Shown: piece after piece, positions 25,621 through 34,009 of the stretch
Layout: every line of letters begins with the position of its first letter
How positions within the stretch are numbered: the stretch's first letter is position 1
Assembly: GCA_965230005.1 (NCBI GenBank)
Contig: OZ245934.1
Coordinates: 744,001-808,000 of the forward strand
Source: SZUA-309 sp965230005
Lineage (GTDB): Bacteria; Pseudomonadota; Gammaproteobacteria; Pseudomonadales; Azotimanducaceae
Length of the DNA: 64,000 nt
Direction: 5' to 3'
The notes under the pieces: model-generated
The model's database searches: none
Told to the model about the DNA's origin: nothing
What the model saw: the letters and a program-made list of their open reading frames with translations, nothing else
Position numbers and translations under genes: made by a program

Positions 25621-26178
25621 GTGGCGAAGGCCGCGAGTATAGCGGATGGCCTCAGGTATCTGCCTGGCTATCTGGCGCCTCGGGACGCCGATGCGCTGTT
25701 TGCGACGCTTCGCGATGTGCTTCCCTGGAAACAGGAACGAATCCGACTCTTCGGCCAGCAGCGGGAGGTACCCAGACTGGTAGCCTGGCAGGGGGATGCC
25801 GGGCTCTGTTACCGATACTCGGGCGTCGACCACGCAGCAGAGGGCTGGCATCCGGCCGTTGCCGCCCTTCGCGAACGACTGGCCGGCGAATTTCGGGAAC
25901 GCTTCGATTTCGTGCTCCTGAATCGCTATCGGAACGGCGGCGACAGCATGGGCTGGCACAAGGACGACGAGGCGATGGCTGGAGAGTTCATCGCCTCTTT
26001 CAGTCTCGGCGAACCGCGACGGTTTCTCTATCGTCCTGCGGGCCGCCCGCCCAGTGAAGCACTCACTCTCGAGCATGGCTCGCTGCTGCTCTTTGATCGC
26101 CGTATTCCGCACGCGCTGCCGAAGTCACGGAAGGCAAGGCGGGAACGGATCAATCTCACCTTTCGGCGGTTGCGATGA
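25621..26178 (+). CDS. alkB: AlkB-like 2-oxoglutarate-dependent dioxygenase
   Basis: A 185-residue Fe(II)/2-oxoglutarate dioxygenase of the AlkB family, closest in layout to the short AlkB homologues that repair methylated DNA bases. NRYRNGGDSMGWHKDDE holds the iron ligands His113 and Asp115. IPHALPKS supplies His164, and RINLTFR supplies the arginines (176, 182) that hold 2-oxoglutarate. GTG 25621 is the only start near the N-terminus, and no good ribosome binding site is obvious. The stop overlaps the murB start (ATGA). Confidence 0.88.
   Translation: MAKAASIADGLRYLPGYLAPRDADALFATLRDVLPWKQERIRLFGQQREVPRLVAWQGDAGLCYRYSGVDHAAEGWHPAVAALRERLAGEFRERFDFVLLNRYRNGGDSMGWHKDDEAMAGEFIASFSLGEPRRFLYRPAGRPPSEALTLEHGSLLLFDRRIPHALPKSRKARRERINLTFRRLR
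25633..25647 (-). promoter_or_regulatory. minus-strand -10 region for the SDR gene
   Basis: Read on the minus strand this is ATCCGCTATACTCGC, with TATACT (25636-25641) matching the sigma-70 -10 consensus at five of six positions. It would give a leader of about 65 bases before the SDR start. No good -35 hexamer is seen. The same 15 bases occur upstream of pepQ (45387-45401), also facing the gene. Confidence 0.45.
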
Positions 26179-27200
26179 CATCACTGGCTGGTGCAAACAC
26201 GCTTGGGGTGCCCGCAGACGCGCAAGATGTGCGTCGGATAGAACAGGTCGACGATTTGCGAACAGCGCTGGCCGAAGCTTCCGGGCCACAGGTACTGCTC
26301 GGGGGCGGCAGCAATGTCGTCCTTGGCGACCACCTCGACGGAACGGTGTTGCTCATGCGGATTCGCGGCATCGCCGCCGAGGCAGTCGGCGAGACAGTGC
26401 ATGTCACCGCTGGTGCCGGTGAGAACTGGCACGGTCTCGTGCGCTGGTCGCTTGGCCGAGGATTGGCGGGCCTGGAGAATCTGGCGCTCATACCCGGCAG
26501 CGTCGGCGCGGCGCCGGTACAGAATATCGGCGCCTACGGTATCGAGCTTGCAGAGCGTTTCGTCGGTCTGGAAGCCATGGAAGTGGCAAGCGGTCGTATC
26601 CAGAGGTTTACGGCGGCGGAATGCGCCTTTGGCTACCGCTCGAGCGTCTTCAAACGCGAGCCTGGTCGCTTCGTGATTCTTTCGGTGACGTTGCGTCTGA
26701 GCGATGCGGCGGAAACAACGATAAACACGAGTTACGAAGACGTTGCTGCGGAGCTTCTGAAGCTCGGACGCAGCAGGCCTCGACCCCTCGACGTTGCCGA
26801 GGCCGTGGTCAGGGTGCGCCGGAGAAAACTTCCGGATCCGCGAACCACACCGAACGTGGGCAGCTTCTTCAAGAATCCAGTGGTCAACGCCGAACAGGCT
26901 GACGCCCTTGCTGAACGCATCGGCGGCCTGAAAACCTACCCGGACGCCATGGGCATCAAGCTGGCGGCGGCCCAACTCATCGATCGGGTCATTGCGGCCA
27001 GCGATCCCGCGTGGGCTGCACCGGACGCACCCGTCAGGGTGTGGCACAGGCAGCCGCTGGTGTTGACGAATCCTGGCCGCTGCTCAGGGACCGAGGTGCT
27101 CGCAACGGCCGCCGAGATTCGAGGCGCCGTGTCTGGCGCCTATGGCGTGACCCTGCACCTCGAGCCGGACCTGTTCGGAGTCAGCACTCCCTGGGCATGA
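26175..27200 (+). CDS. murB: UDP-N-acetylmuramate dehydrogenase
   Basis: A 341-residue FAD enzyme that reduces enolpyruvyl-UDP-GlcNAc to UDP-MurNAc in peptidoglycan precursor synthesis. LLGGGSNVVL and the GLENLALIPGSVGAAPVQNIGAYG stretch form the FAD site. FGYRSSVFK and NVGSFFKNPVV contain the catalytic tyrosine-loop and serine regions of type I MurB. It overlaps the alkB stop by four bases and is convergent with rne (12-base gap). The murB-rne adjacency is conserved in Pseudomonas-like genomes. Confidence 0.95.
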   Translation: MTSLAGANTLGVPADAQDVRRIEQVDDLRTALAEASGPQVLLGGGSNVVLGDHLDGTVLLMRIRGIAAEAVGETVHVTAGAGENWHGLVRWSLGRGLAGLENLALIPGSVGAAPVQNIGAYGIELAERFVGLEAMEVASGRIQRFTAAECAFGYRSSVFKREPGRFVILSVTLRLSDAAETTINTSYEDVAAELLKLGRSRPRPLDVAEAVVRVRRRKLPDPRTTPNVGSFFKNPVVNAEQADALAERIGGLKTYPDAMGIKLAAAQLIDRVIAASDPAWAAPDAPVRVWHRQPLVLTNPGRCSGTEVLATAAEIRGAVSGAYGVTLHLEPDLFGVSTPWA

Positions 27201-27212
27201 CCGGGCGCGCGC

Positions 27213-30200
27213 TCAGCCCTTCGGGATAACGCCTTCTTCTTTGAGCTTCGCTTCCCGTTCCCGACGGCGAACTTCCCGGGGATCGTTGCTCGCGCGCACA
27301 CCTTCGGACGCATCTGCTTGCGCTTCCGGCTGCGAGGCTGCCTCTGGTGGGGAGTTTGCTTCGCGCACTGGAGCAGCATCCGAATGTTTTTTCTCTGCTT
27401 CAGCGGCCGTTGAGGTTTCAGATGTCGCAGGCGATTCGCCTTTGCCGCGCTCGATCGCAGGCTGTGCTGCTGGAGCGTCGGCTGCAGCCGGCACTTCCGC
27501 CGGAGCGGCGGCTGTCGTGGGCTCTGAGGTGGCAGAGTCAGTGGTTGCTGCTTCTGTTTCAGTTTCAGCTGCGGGGGAGGGTGTCGAGCCTGCGGCGGCG
27601 GCAGGCGCAGACGCCGAAGCGCTCGCTGGCGCGCCCGATGCCTGCGAGTTTGCCGATCCTTCGTCTTTCGCAGCAGCGACAGCGGCTGTTGGAGACGCAG
27701 GGGTGTTGGCAGAACCTTGGGCAGCCGCACGGCCTCGATTGCGTGGGTCGTTCGCGGCGCGTCCGCCAGCGGCGACCGGCGTTTCGGTGCTGTCCGCCGA
27801 CTTGTCAGATGCCGCTCTGGAACGTTCGTCGGATTCAGCGTTTGCCGGTTCAGGCTGGCGCTCTGCCGGCTCGCTGCTGGCGGCAGCTGTATCTGGTGTC
27901 GATGCGTTTTCTGCGGCGCCTTCCGCTACCTGCTTCTCTTCTCTCCGCGGGGCGGCACGAGGTGCGCTACGTTCTTCCCGATCCTCACCGAGGGCAGAGC
28001 GATCGCGGCGCGGCCGGCGGCGGCTCTCAGCAAGGGACGCTTCGCTGGGTCGGCGCGCTTCTGCCTCTGCTGCTTCGACCACGGCGTTTACCGCATCGGC
28101 TGAGGGGCGTGCCGTTTCATCGGCTTCCGCTGGCTGGCGGTTAGCGCTGCCGCGGCTTCTTCTGCCTTTCTTCTCTTCCGTACCACGATTCTGATCGCCT
28201 CGGTCGTTCCTCCGAGGTGGGCGACTTTCGTCGCGTTCTTGCTGTGGATCCCGGTTCTTTCGTTCCCGGTTGCCGTTGCGTTCCCGATCTTCGGTGCCTT
28301 CGCTGCGATCACGGCCGCGCTTGTCTCGGTCTTCGCCGCGATTGCGGTTTCGGCCGCGGCCACTGTCCTGATCACGATCCTGCCGGTCTGAGCGCTTGTT
28401 GCGACCGTCTTCGCGGCCCTCACTGCGTTCGCGGTTCTCTTTGCGGTTGCCCCGGTTATCCTGCCCGTCGTCTTCGCGGCGGTCCCCACCGCGTCTGGAT
28501 CGACCCCGGCCTTCGGTCTTTCGACCGCCTTCGCCGCTCCGACCGCCATCGCGTCGACTACCGTCTTCTCTGGCGCGGCCGGATCGATTGCGACCTGTGC
28601 TTCTGGGCTGCTTCTGTTCTGTTTCTCCGGCCGGTGGCGTTTCCTCAATGGCTGGCTGTTCGCTGAACAACGACTTCACGATCCGCCCGAAGAGCCCCTC
28701 CTTTTTTGGTGCCACGGCGGCGTCGGCGGCTTTCGCCGCGCCGGTTTCGTTGCGTTTCCGACCGCCGTCCATGTTCGTGGGAGCAGAAGCGCCGCTGTCA
28801 GCCGCAGGTGCGGGGCGAGGCGTTGCTGGTTGCATGGGTTGCACGACGGCTGTCTGGGCTGGCGCCGGTGCCTTCGGTGGCGGTGCGACGGCCTCAGGTG
28901 TCTGCAAGGCCTCCGTCAGTTCGTAGCTCGGTACGTCTCCTTCTTCGCTCAGGTGATCGTCACGCAGTCGCTGGATTTCGAAGTGCGGGGTTTCCAGATT
29001 CACGTTCGGCACGATGACCACGTGGGTTCCGGTGCGGCGCTCGATTTCCGCGACATCCTGACGCTTTTCGTTCAGCAGGAACGAGGCGATGTTCAAGGGC
29101 ACCATCGCCCGCACGACAGAGCTGCGCTCTTTGAGGCATTCCTCTTCCATGATTCGCAGCAGGGCCAGGGCGAGAGAGCGGGTGTCGCGAATGCGGCCCT
29201 GACCGTTACAGCGCGGACAGATCTCCGTGGTCAGTTCTTCCAGAGACGGACGCAGGCGTTGCCGGGACATTTCCATGAGTCCGAAACGCGAGATGCGGCC
29301 CACCTGCACCCGGGCGCGGTCGGCTTCCAGGGCTTCGCGCATCTTGTTTTCCACGGCTCGCTGGTTTTTGACGGCCGTCATATCGATGAAGTCGATGACG
29401 ATCAGGCCCCCGACATCGCGCAGCCGCAGCTGTCGGGCGATTTCTTCCGCAGCTTCGAGGTTGGTATTGAGGGCCGTCTCCTCAATGTCAGCCCCTTTGG
29501 TTGCCCGGGCCGAGTTGATATCGATCGACACGAGGGCCTCCGTCGGGTCGATGACGATGCTGCCTCCGGAGGGCAGTTTCACGGTGTGCTGAAAGGCGGT
29601 TTCGATCTGGGATTCGATCTGGTAACGGCTGAACAGGGGAATCGGATCGTTGTAGAACTTCACCTTGTCCTGATAGTTGGGCATCACCTGATCGATGAAG
29701 GTCTTCGCTTCTTCGAAGGCCGCATCACCGTCGATGAGCACCTCGCCGATGTCTTTGCGCAGGTTGTCCCGGATTGCCCGGAGGATGACGCTGTTCTCCT
29801 GGTAGAGAAGCACGGGCGCCTTCTGCTGGCCTTCGGCCTGCTGGATGGCGTCCCAGAGCTGCAGCAGGTAGTCGAGGTCCCATTGCAGCTCTTCGCTGCT
29901 GCGGCCGATCCCTGCGGTTCGGATAATCACACCCATCCCCTGAGGAATCTCCAGCTGGCTCATGGCTTCGCGCAGCTGATCGCGATCTTCTCCCTCGATG
30001 CGTCGGGAAATACCACCGGCTCGGGGGTTGTTGGGCATCAGCACCAGATAGCGGCCTGCCAGACTGATAAATGTGGTCAGTGCTGCCCCTTTATTACCCC
30101 GTTCTTCCTTGTCGACCTGAACGACGAGTTCCTGGCCTTCGCTGACGAGCTCGGCAATGTTCAGACGGCCGTCTCCCGTTTTCTTCTGGAAATACTGGCG

Positions 30201-30422
30201 GGAAATCTCTTTCAGGGGCAGAAAGCCGTGGCGCTCGGCTCCGAAATCTACGAAGGCGGCTTCGAGGCTTGGTTCGACTCGAGTAATTTTGGCTTTGTAG
30301 ATGCTGGCTTTTTTCTGCTCGCGGCCAGCATTTTCGAGGTCGAGATCATAGAGTTTCTGACCATCGACGAGGGCAACCCGGACTTCTTCGGCCTGGGAAG
30401 CATTGATGAGCATTCTTTTCAT
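27213..30422 (-). CDS. rne: ribonuclease E
   Basis: The endoribonuclease that starts mRNA decay and processes rRNA and tRNA, scaffold of the degradosome. The start MKRMLINA at ATG 30422 gives 1069 residues. The catalytic half holds the S1 domain (about 37-120), catalytic aspartates 301 (SIDINSAR) and 344 (VIDFIDM), and the zinc-link CPRC at 402-405 that joins dimers. After about residue 520 the protein is disordered. It has an Arg/Asp/Gly-rich block at about 615-755 (RNA binding) and an Ala/Ser/Glu/Pro-rich tail to residue 1065, ending EEGVIPKG. An AGGA precedes the start. A hairpin in the leader lies 16 bases upstream. Confidence 0.95.
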   Translation of the reverse strand: MKRMLINASQAEEVRVALVDGQKLYDLDLENAGREQKKASIYKAKITRVEPSLEAAFVDFGAERHGFLPLKEISRQYFQKKTGDGRLNIAELVSEGQELVVQVDKEERGNKGAALTTFISLAGRYLVLMPNNPRAGGISRRIEGEDRDQLREAMSQLEIPQGMGVIIRTAGIGRSSEELQWDLDYLLQLWDAIQQAEGQQKAPVLLYQENSVILRAIRDNLRKDIGEVLIDGDAAFEEAKTFIDQVMPNYQDKVKFYNDPIPLFSRYQIESQIETAFQHTVKLPSGGSIVIDPTEALVSIDINSARATKGADIEETALNTNLEAAEEIARQLRLRDVGGLIVIDFIDMTAVKNQRAVENKMREALEADRARVQVGRISRFGLMEMSRQRLRPSLEELTTEICPRCNGQGRIRDTRSLALALLRIMEEECLKERSSVVRAMVPLNIASFLLNEKRQDVAEIERRTGTHVVIVPNVNLETPHFEIQRLRDDHLSEEGDVPSYELTEALQTPEAVAPPPKAPAPAQTAVVQPMQPATPRPAPAADSGASAPTNMDGGRKRNETGAAKAADAAVAPKKEGLFGRIVKSLFSEQPAIEETPPAGETEQKQPRSTGRNRSGRAREDGSRRDGGRSGEGGRKTEGRGRSRRGGDRREDDGQDNRGNRKENRERSEGREDGRNKRSDRQDRDQDSGRGRNRNRGEDRDKRGRDRSEGTEDRERNGNRERKNRDPQQERDESRPPRRNDRGDQNRGTEEKKGRRSRGSANRQPAEADETARPSADAVNAVVEAAEAEARRPSEASLAESRRRPRRDRSALGEDREERSAPRAAPRREEKQVAEGAAENASTPDTAAASSEPAERQPEPANAESDERSRAASDKSADSTETPVAAGGRAANDPRNRGRAAAQGSANTPASPTAAVAAAKDEGSANSQASGAPASASASAPAAAAGSTPSPAAETETEAATTDSATSEPTTAAAPAEVPAAADAPAAQPAIERGKGESPATSETSTAAEAEKKHSDAAPVREANSPPEAASQPEAQADASEGVRASNDPREVRRREREAKLKEEGVIPKG

Positions 30423-30438
30423 GAATAATCCTGTTCCG

Positions 30439-30458
30439 GTCATCTCCGTAGAGATGAC
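30439..30458 (-). promoter_or_regulatory. hairpin in the rne leader just upstream of the start codon
   Basis: GTCATCTC (30439-30446) and GAGATGAC (30451-30458) form a perfect 8-bp stem with a 4-base loop, and after one mismatch two more G-C pairs are possible. It ends 16 bases before the rne ATG in the mRNA. RNase E controls its own mRNA through 5' leader hairpins in E. coli; this could be a counterpart, but that is inference. Confidence 0.5.
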
Positions 30459-31237
30459 GGGCGAAGCATCGGCACAGGATGGACAGGAAGCGGCGAAGGA
30501 GGCACCGGTATGGGTGTGAATCCCGCTCCTGCTGGATTCATCATCGGTTTCGGCAGCTGCCAGGTCTCCCGCTCCCAGTGGAGCGGCGCCCGATTATCGG
30601 CTACTGGTCACCGATCGAAGCATTGAACGGACCACGGTGGGCGGTCCCGGCAGGTTCAATGGCTCGACGTTTTCCCTGTTGCCGGTCGGTCTCGGACCGC
30701 CCGGCGGTATTCTCACTTCGAATGCTTACACCGGAACCGGTTGAGGGGACAGCGTTCAGCGCGTAGGAGGTCGGCGCTGAAGGTCTTCGTTCTTCGCTAC
30801 TGATGAAGGGTCGTGTCAGCCAGGCTGCATTGATCGCAGAATGAGCGCGATCTCGACCGCCAGTTTGAAAAAAGGAAGCTGCTCGTCTCAGAGTGGTTCC
30901 GCGCCGTGTCTGTCCGGCGATTCGCCTTCGTTGTTACTGTTTCGTTGTCATTGTTGACGTCTGGCTCCTTCACCGGAGCCGGGCTGCGTGGGACAATTCA
31001 CTTTCTCCCGCTGAGGCTGGCTCCGAATAGGGCCGTCTGGCTCGGCGGTCGACTGGATGAGGGCCCTGCGCAGACCCCGCCGGGCGCCGACGTGGGCGCC
31101 GCGACTGGGGGAGCTTAACAGTTGGACTTAAGTCCTTCAAACGGTTACCAAAACCCGCTTTTTCCACAGGGAGCCAGTGTCAGGCATGAGCAGCCGCGAG
31201 AGAGCACGCAACGGCCGTCGACCAAGTACTGAACGAG
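30459..31237. other. long divergent intergenic region between rne and rluC
   Basis: About 780 bases without a convincing gene; the short frames here lack family signal and ribosome binding sites. It should contain the rne promoter and its long leader and the rluC promoter, as this gap does in other gammaproteobacteria. A perfect palindrome lies at 31124-31135. No clear -35/-10 pair could be chosen for either gene. Confidence 0.6.
31124..31135. promoter_or_regulatory. 12-bp perfect palindrome upstream of rluC
   Basis: GGACTTAAGTCC is a perfect 12-base palindrome about 100 bases before the rluC start and 700 before rne. On the minus strand TTGAAG precedes it directly, so it could overlap an rne promoter spacer. 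No known regulator consensus is recognised. Confidence 0.3.
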
Positions 31238-32221
31238 ATGCCTGATGACACCGCTCAGAGGGCGGGGGTGCGCAGGGAAGGTGCCCGTGTGGTCACGATC
31301 ACGGACGACGAGGCCGGACAGCGTGTCGACAACTATCTTTGCCGTGTGCTCAAGGATGTGCCGAAGAGTCGCGTTTATCGCATGATCCGGCGCGGCGAAG
31401 TCCGCCTGAACGGGGGTCGCACCAAGCCCACGGTCAAACTTGCGGCGGACGACAGGCTTCGGATTCCGCCCGTGCGCCGCGAGCGCGAACCACCCCCGGC
31501 CTTCATCGGCAGCCGACAGCTCGAATCGCTGGAAGACGCCATCCTCCATGAAGACGATCGACTGCTGGTGCTCAACAAACCGGCCGGGCTCGCCGTGCAT
31601 GGCGGCAGCGGCGTCAGCTTCGGGGCCATCGAAGCGCTGCGCAGGCTGCGGGGTTCAGACACACTGGAACTGGTGCATCGGCTGGACCGGGAAACTTCCG
31701 GCTGTCTGCTCATTGCGAAACGCCGTTCGACGCTGAGAGCGTTACACAGTCAGCTGCGTGAAGGTGCTATCGACAAGTTCTATCGATTGATCGTTCATGG
31801 CCTCTGGCCCCGGACAGTGGGGGAGGTCGATGCGCCTCTGGAAAAGTACCTTGCCGGTGGCGGTGAGCGACGCGTGCGCGTCAGCGATGCTGGCCGGGAG
31901 AGCAGAACCACGTTTACCGTCGAGGCCCATGCGCCTGAGGCGACCCTGCTGACGGCGGAATTGCATACGGGGCGCACGCATCAGATCCGGGTCCACACCC
32001 GCCATGTGGGTCACAGCATCGTCGGCGACGAGAAATATGCCACGACTGCGGAACTGGAGGCCGACCGCCGTCTCCCCGCGCAACGTCTGGCTCTGCATGC
32101 CGCTCGGATTGTGTTACCAGCCACGGACGCGGGGCCCGAAAGTGTGTTCGAAGCGCCTACGCCTGCTGATTTCGAGCGGCTATGGCGCTTCTTCGATGGC
32201 ATTGCCGCCAAGGACGGGTAA
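31238..32221 (+). CDS. rluC: ribosomal large subunit pseudouridine synthase C
   Basis: A 327-residue pseudouridine synthase of the RluA family that modifies 23S rRNA (positions 955, 2504 and 2580 in E. coli for RluC). An S4 RNA-binding domain (about 27-80, with RVDNYLCRVLKDVPKSRVYRMIRRGEVRLNG-type pattern) precedes the catalytic domain. HRLDRETSG carries catalytic Asp150. GRTHQIRVH and GDEKYA follow. ATG 31238 sits after AACGAG. The gene lies divergent from rne as in E. coli and Pseudomonas. The last 42 bases overlap maf on the other strand. Confidence 0.94.
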   Translation: MPDDTAQRAGVRREGARVVTITDDEAGQRVDNYLCRVLKDVPKSRVYRMIRRGEVRLNGGRTKPTVKLAADDRLRIPPVRREREPPPAFIGSRQLESLEDAILHEDDRLLVLNKPAGLAVHGGSGVSFGAIEALRRLRGSDTLELVHRLDRETSGCLLIAKRRSTLRALHSQLREGAIDKFYRLIVHGLWPRTVGEVDAPLEKYLAGGGERRVRVSDAGRESRTTFTVEAHAPEATLLTAELHTGRTHQIRVHTRHVGHSIVGDEKYATTAELEADRRLPAQRLALHAARIVLPATDAGPESVFEAPTPADFERLWRFFDGIAAKDG

Positions 32222-32782
32222 ACCTGCTTTGATGAGCATGGTCGTAAGGGCGATCAGCGGGAGACCGATGAGCGCATTTGGGTCGCTGCCCCCCAGGGAT
32301 TCAAAAAGCGCGATCCCAAGGCCCTCTGATTTGAACGCGCCAGCACAGTCGAGGGGTTGCTCACGGACGACGTAGTCGGCGATCTGCTGCTGACTCAGCT
32401 GCCGGAACCTGACCGGAGTTTCGACGACCTCAACCTGTTCCTGCTGAGTCCGTCCATCAACGAGGCAGAGACCCGTCAGGAAGGTTACCGAGCGCCCGGA
32501 GAGCCGGGAAAGCTGTTCCCGAGCCCGGGATTCTGTTCCTGGTTTTCCCAACACCTCATCGTCGAGGGCCGCGAGTTGATCAGAGCCGATCACCAGCGCC
32601 TCAGGACGCTGCTCGGCACCGGCTCGGGCTTTGGCGATCGCAAGCCGCCTCACCAGGTCTCTGGGTGCCTCGTCCGGCAAGGGCGTTTCATCGACATCCG
32701 GAGCCAGCGTCGCGAAGGGTAATCCCAGGCGCTCGAGAAGCGCGGCACGATATCGGGACGTCGAGGCGAGAATGAGCTCCAT
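32180..32782 (-). CDS. Maf-like nucleoside triphosphate pyrophosphatase (YceF type)
   Basis: A 200-residue Maf family protein; members hydrolyse modified or canonical nucleoside triphosphates to monophosphates, and the YceF type prefers m7GTP. LILASTSRYRAALLERLGLPF is the N-terminal signature. VIGSDQLAALDDEVLGKPG holds the catalytic aspartate, and CAGAFKSEGLGIALFESLGGSDPNALIGLPL is the C-terminal signature. Position beside rluC and yceD agrees with YceF. Its 3' end overlaps rluC by 42 bases. Confidence 0.92.
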   Translation of the reverse strand: MELILASTSRYRAALLERLGLPFATLAPDVDETPLPDEAPRDLVRRLAIAKARAGAEQRPEALVIGSDQLAALDDEVLGKPGTESRAREQLSRLSGRSVTFLTGLCLVDGRTQQEQVEVVETPVRFRQLSQQQIADYVVREQPLDCAGAFKSEGLGIALFESLGGSDPNALIGLPLIALTTMLIKAGLPVLGGNAIEEAP

Positions 32783-32901
32783 GGGCGGTCGGGATCCTGT
32801 CTTTCGAGTGTTGTTTCGGCATGCTGCCGATCGGTGGAAACTGCCTGAAAATTAGCAGCTTATGAACGTTTTCGGGCTACCGGAAATTGCCCGGAACGGC
32901 C

Positions 32902-32930
32902 TTTACAGCGCCCCACAGGGTACCTATGAT
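32902..32930 (+). promoter_or_regulatory. sigma-70 promoter for yceD-rpmF
   Basis: TTTACA (32902-32907) and TATGAT (32925-32930) are separated by 17 bases, each one base from consensus. The predicted start of transcription is about 32936-32937, only a few bases before the yceD ATG at 32941, which implies a very short or absent leader. Confidence 0.6.
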
Positions 32931-32940
32931 TGCGCCCCCT

Positions 32941-33522
32941 ATGAACACCCGGTCGCAGGACTCGCTGCTGTATCGGGATCTGGCAAGGCGAGGTGCGACG
33001 CTCACGCGGGCGCTGACCCTGGACATGCTGCCGCGGCTTCAGCACCTGAGTGCGGAGGGAGCGGCCTCCTCGAGCTCTTCCGTCGACGTGACGCTCAGGT
33101 TCAGCGAAAGCGAGAGCGGAGCGGCTGTGGTCGAGGGACGAGCCCTGGTCCGGCTGGATCTGGAATGCCATCGGTGCGCGGAGGCGCTGCCCTACGAACT
33201 CACCGCGGAGTTTCACTGCGCGATCGTCGGTTCGGAAGCGCAGGCGGATGCCTTCGCCGAATCGGGCGCTTCGAGTGATGTGCTCGTGGCCACAGGCACG
33301 ACGGTAACGGTTGCAGAGATTGTCGAGGACGAGCTGCTGCTGGCGCTGCCGGAGCGCTTATGTGCTTCGGAACCCTGTGAGAATCTGCCGGCTTTGAGCT
33401 ATCCGGCGGGACCTGAAGCGGTAGCAGCGGCGCAAGCGGCTGCAGACGAGGAACGGAGCGAAAATCCCTTCAGCGTGCTGGCGGATTTAAAGGCGGGACT
33501 CGGCGAGGGCAAAGATCGCTGA
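32941..33522 (+). CDS. yceD: YceD/DUF177 family protein
   Basis: A 193-residue DUF177 protein. The conserved C-terminal half contains LDLECHRCAEALPYEL (paired cysteines), VEDELLLALPE, CENLP and the end NPFSVLADLKA. In bacteria yceD almost always precedes rpmF, and plant and bacterial members are linked to 23S rRNA processing. ATG 32941 is chosen because the family homology begins soon after; ATG 32926 is in frame but overlaps the -10 element. A strong promoter is placed so that the transcript begins almost at this ATG. Confidence 0.88.
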   Translation: MNTRSQDSLLYRDLARRGATLTRALTLDMLPRLQHLSAEGAASSSSSVDVTLRFSESESGAAVVEGRALVRLDLECHRCAEALPYELTAEFHCAIVGSEAQADAFAESGASSDVLVATGTTVTVAEIVEDELLLALPERLCASEPCENLPALSYPAGPEAVAAAQAAADEERSENPFSVLADLKAGLGEGKDR

Positions 33523-33647
33523 GTCGATGAAAGAAGATTGAGGCGTCGAAACAGCTCGGGCACGGGCCCGCGCGATCACGACGGCTGAAAAGTAGAACAT
33601 CGGAACAACAGAAACAGGCTGGCGGTTGCCAGTAAACGGAGGCCCCC

Positions 33648-33815
33648 ATGGCAGTCCAGCAGAACAAAGTCACCCGCGCCAAGCGCGGCAAGCGCCGCTC
33701 CCACGACGCACTGAAGAAGCCCACCCTGTCCATCGATTCGATGACGGGTGAGACGCATCGTCGACATCACGTCACCTCGGACGGCTTCTATAAAGGGAAA
33801 AAAGTCGTCGACTGA
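33648..33815 (+). CDS. rpmF: 50S ribosomal protein L32
   Basis: A 55-residue protein beginning MAVQQNKVTRAKRGKRRSHD, which is the L32 signature, followed by LSIDSMTGETHRRHHVT and YKGKKVV. ATG 33648 is preceded by GGAGG (33638-33642). It follows yceD by 125 bases, the conserved order. The zinc-binding cysteines found in some L32 proteins are absent, as usual for gammaproteobacteria. Downstream one expects plsX, but fabD comes next. Confidence 0.96.
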   Translation: MAVQQNKVTRAKRGKRRSHDALKKPTLSIDSMTGETHRRHHVTSDGFYKGKKVVD

Positions 33816-34009
33816 ACGGCGCAGCGCGCTGCTCGACACGCCACCCGCCGCCTGTGTCAGCTCAGAGGAGCCCGACCTGCCGCGGCTGACCTGCCCATGA
33901 CTGCCCTGCGCAGTCAGACTACCCACCCCGGCCTGTGCTGTGGCCGCTGGTCCCTGACTGGCGGCTGGGGTTTTGCCGGGGCATCATCGACGGAAGAGGA
34001 GGGGGTATT

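Noticed and set aside
27241..30428. Long open frames on the plus strand opposite rne (532, 317 and 265 codons)
   Set aside because: They mirror the codon bias and repeat-rich tail of rne, have no family motifs or ribosome binding sites, and rne is certain on the other strand.
33816..34009. Remnant of plsX or fabH between rpmF and fabD
   Set aside because: None of the three forward frames shows the plsX start pattern or fabH motifs, and the gap is too short.
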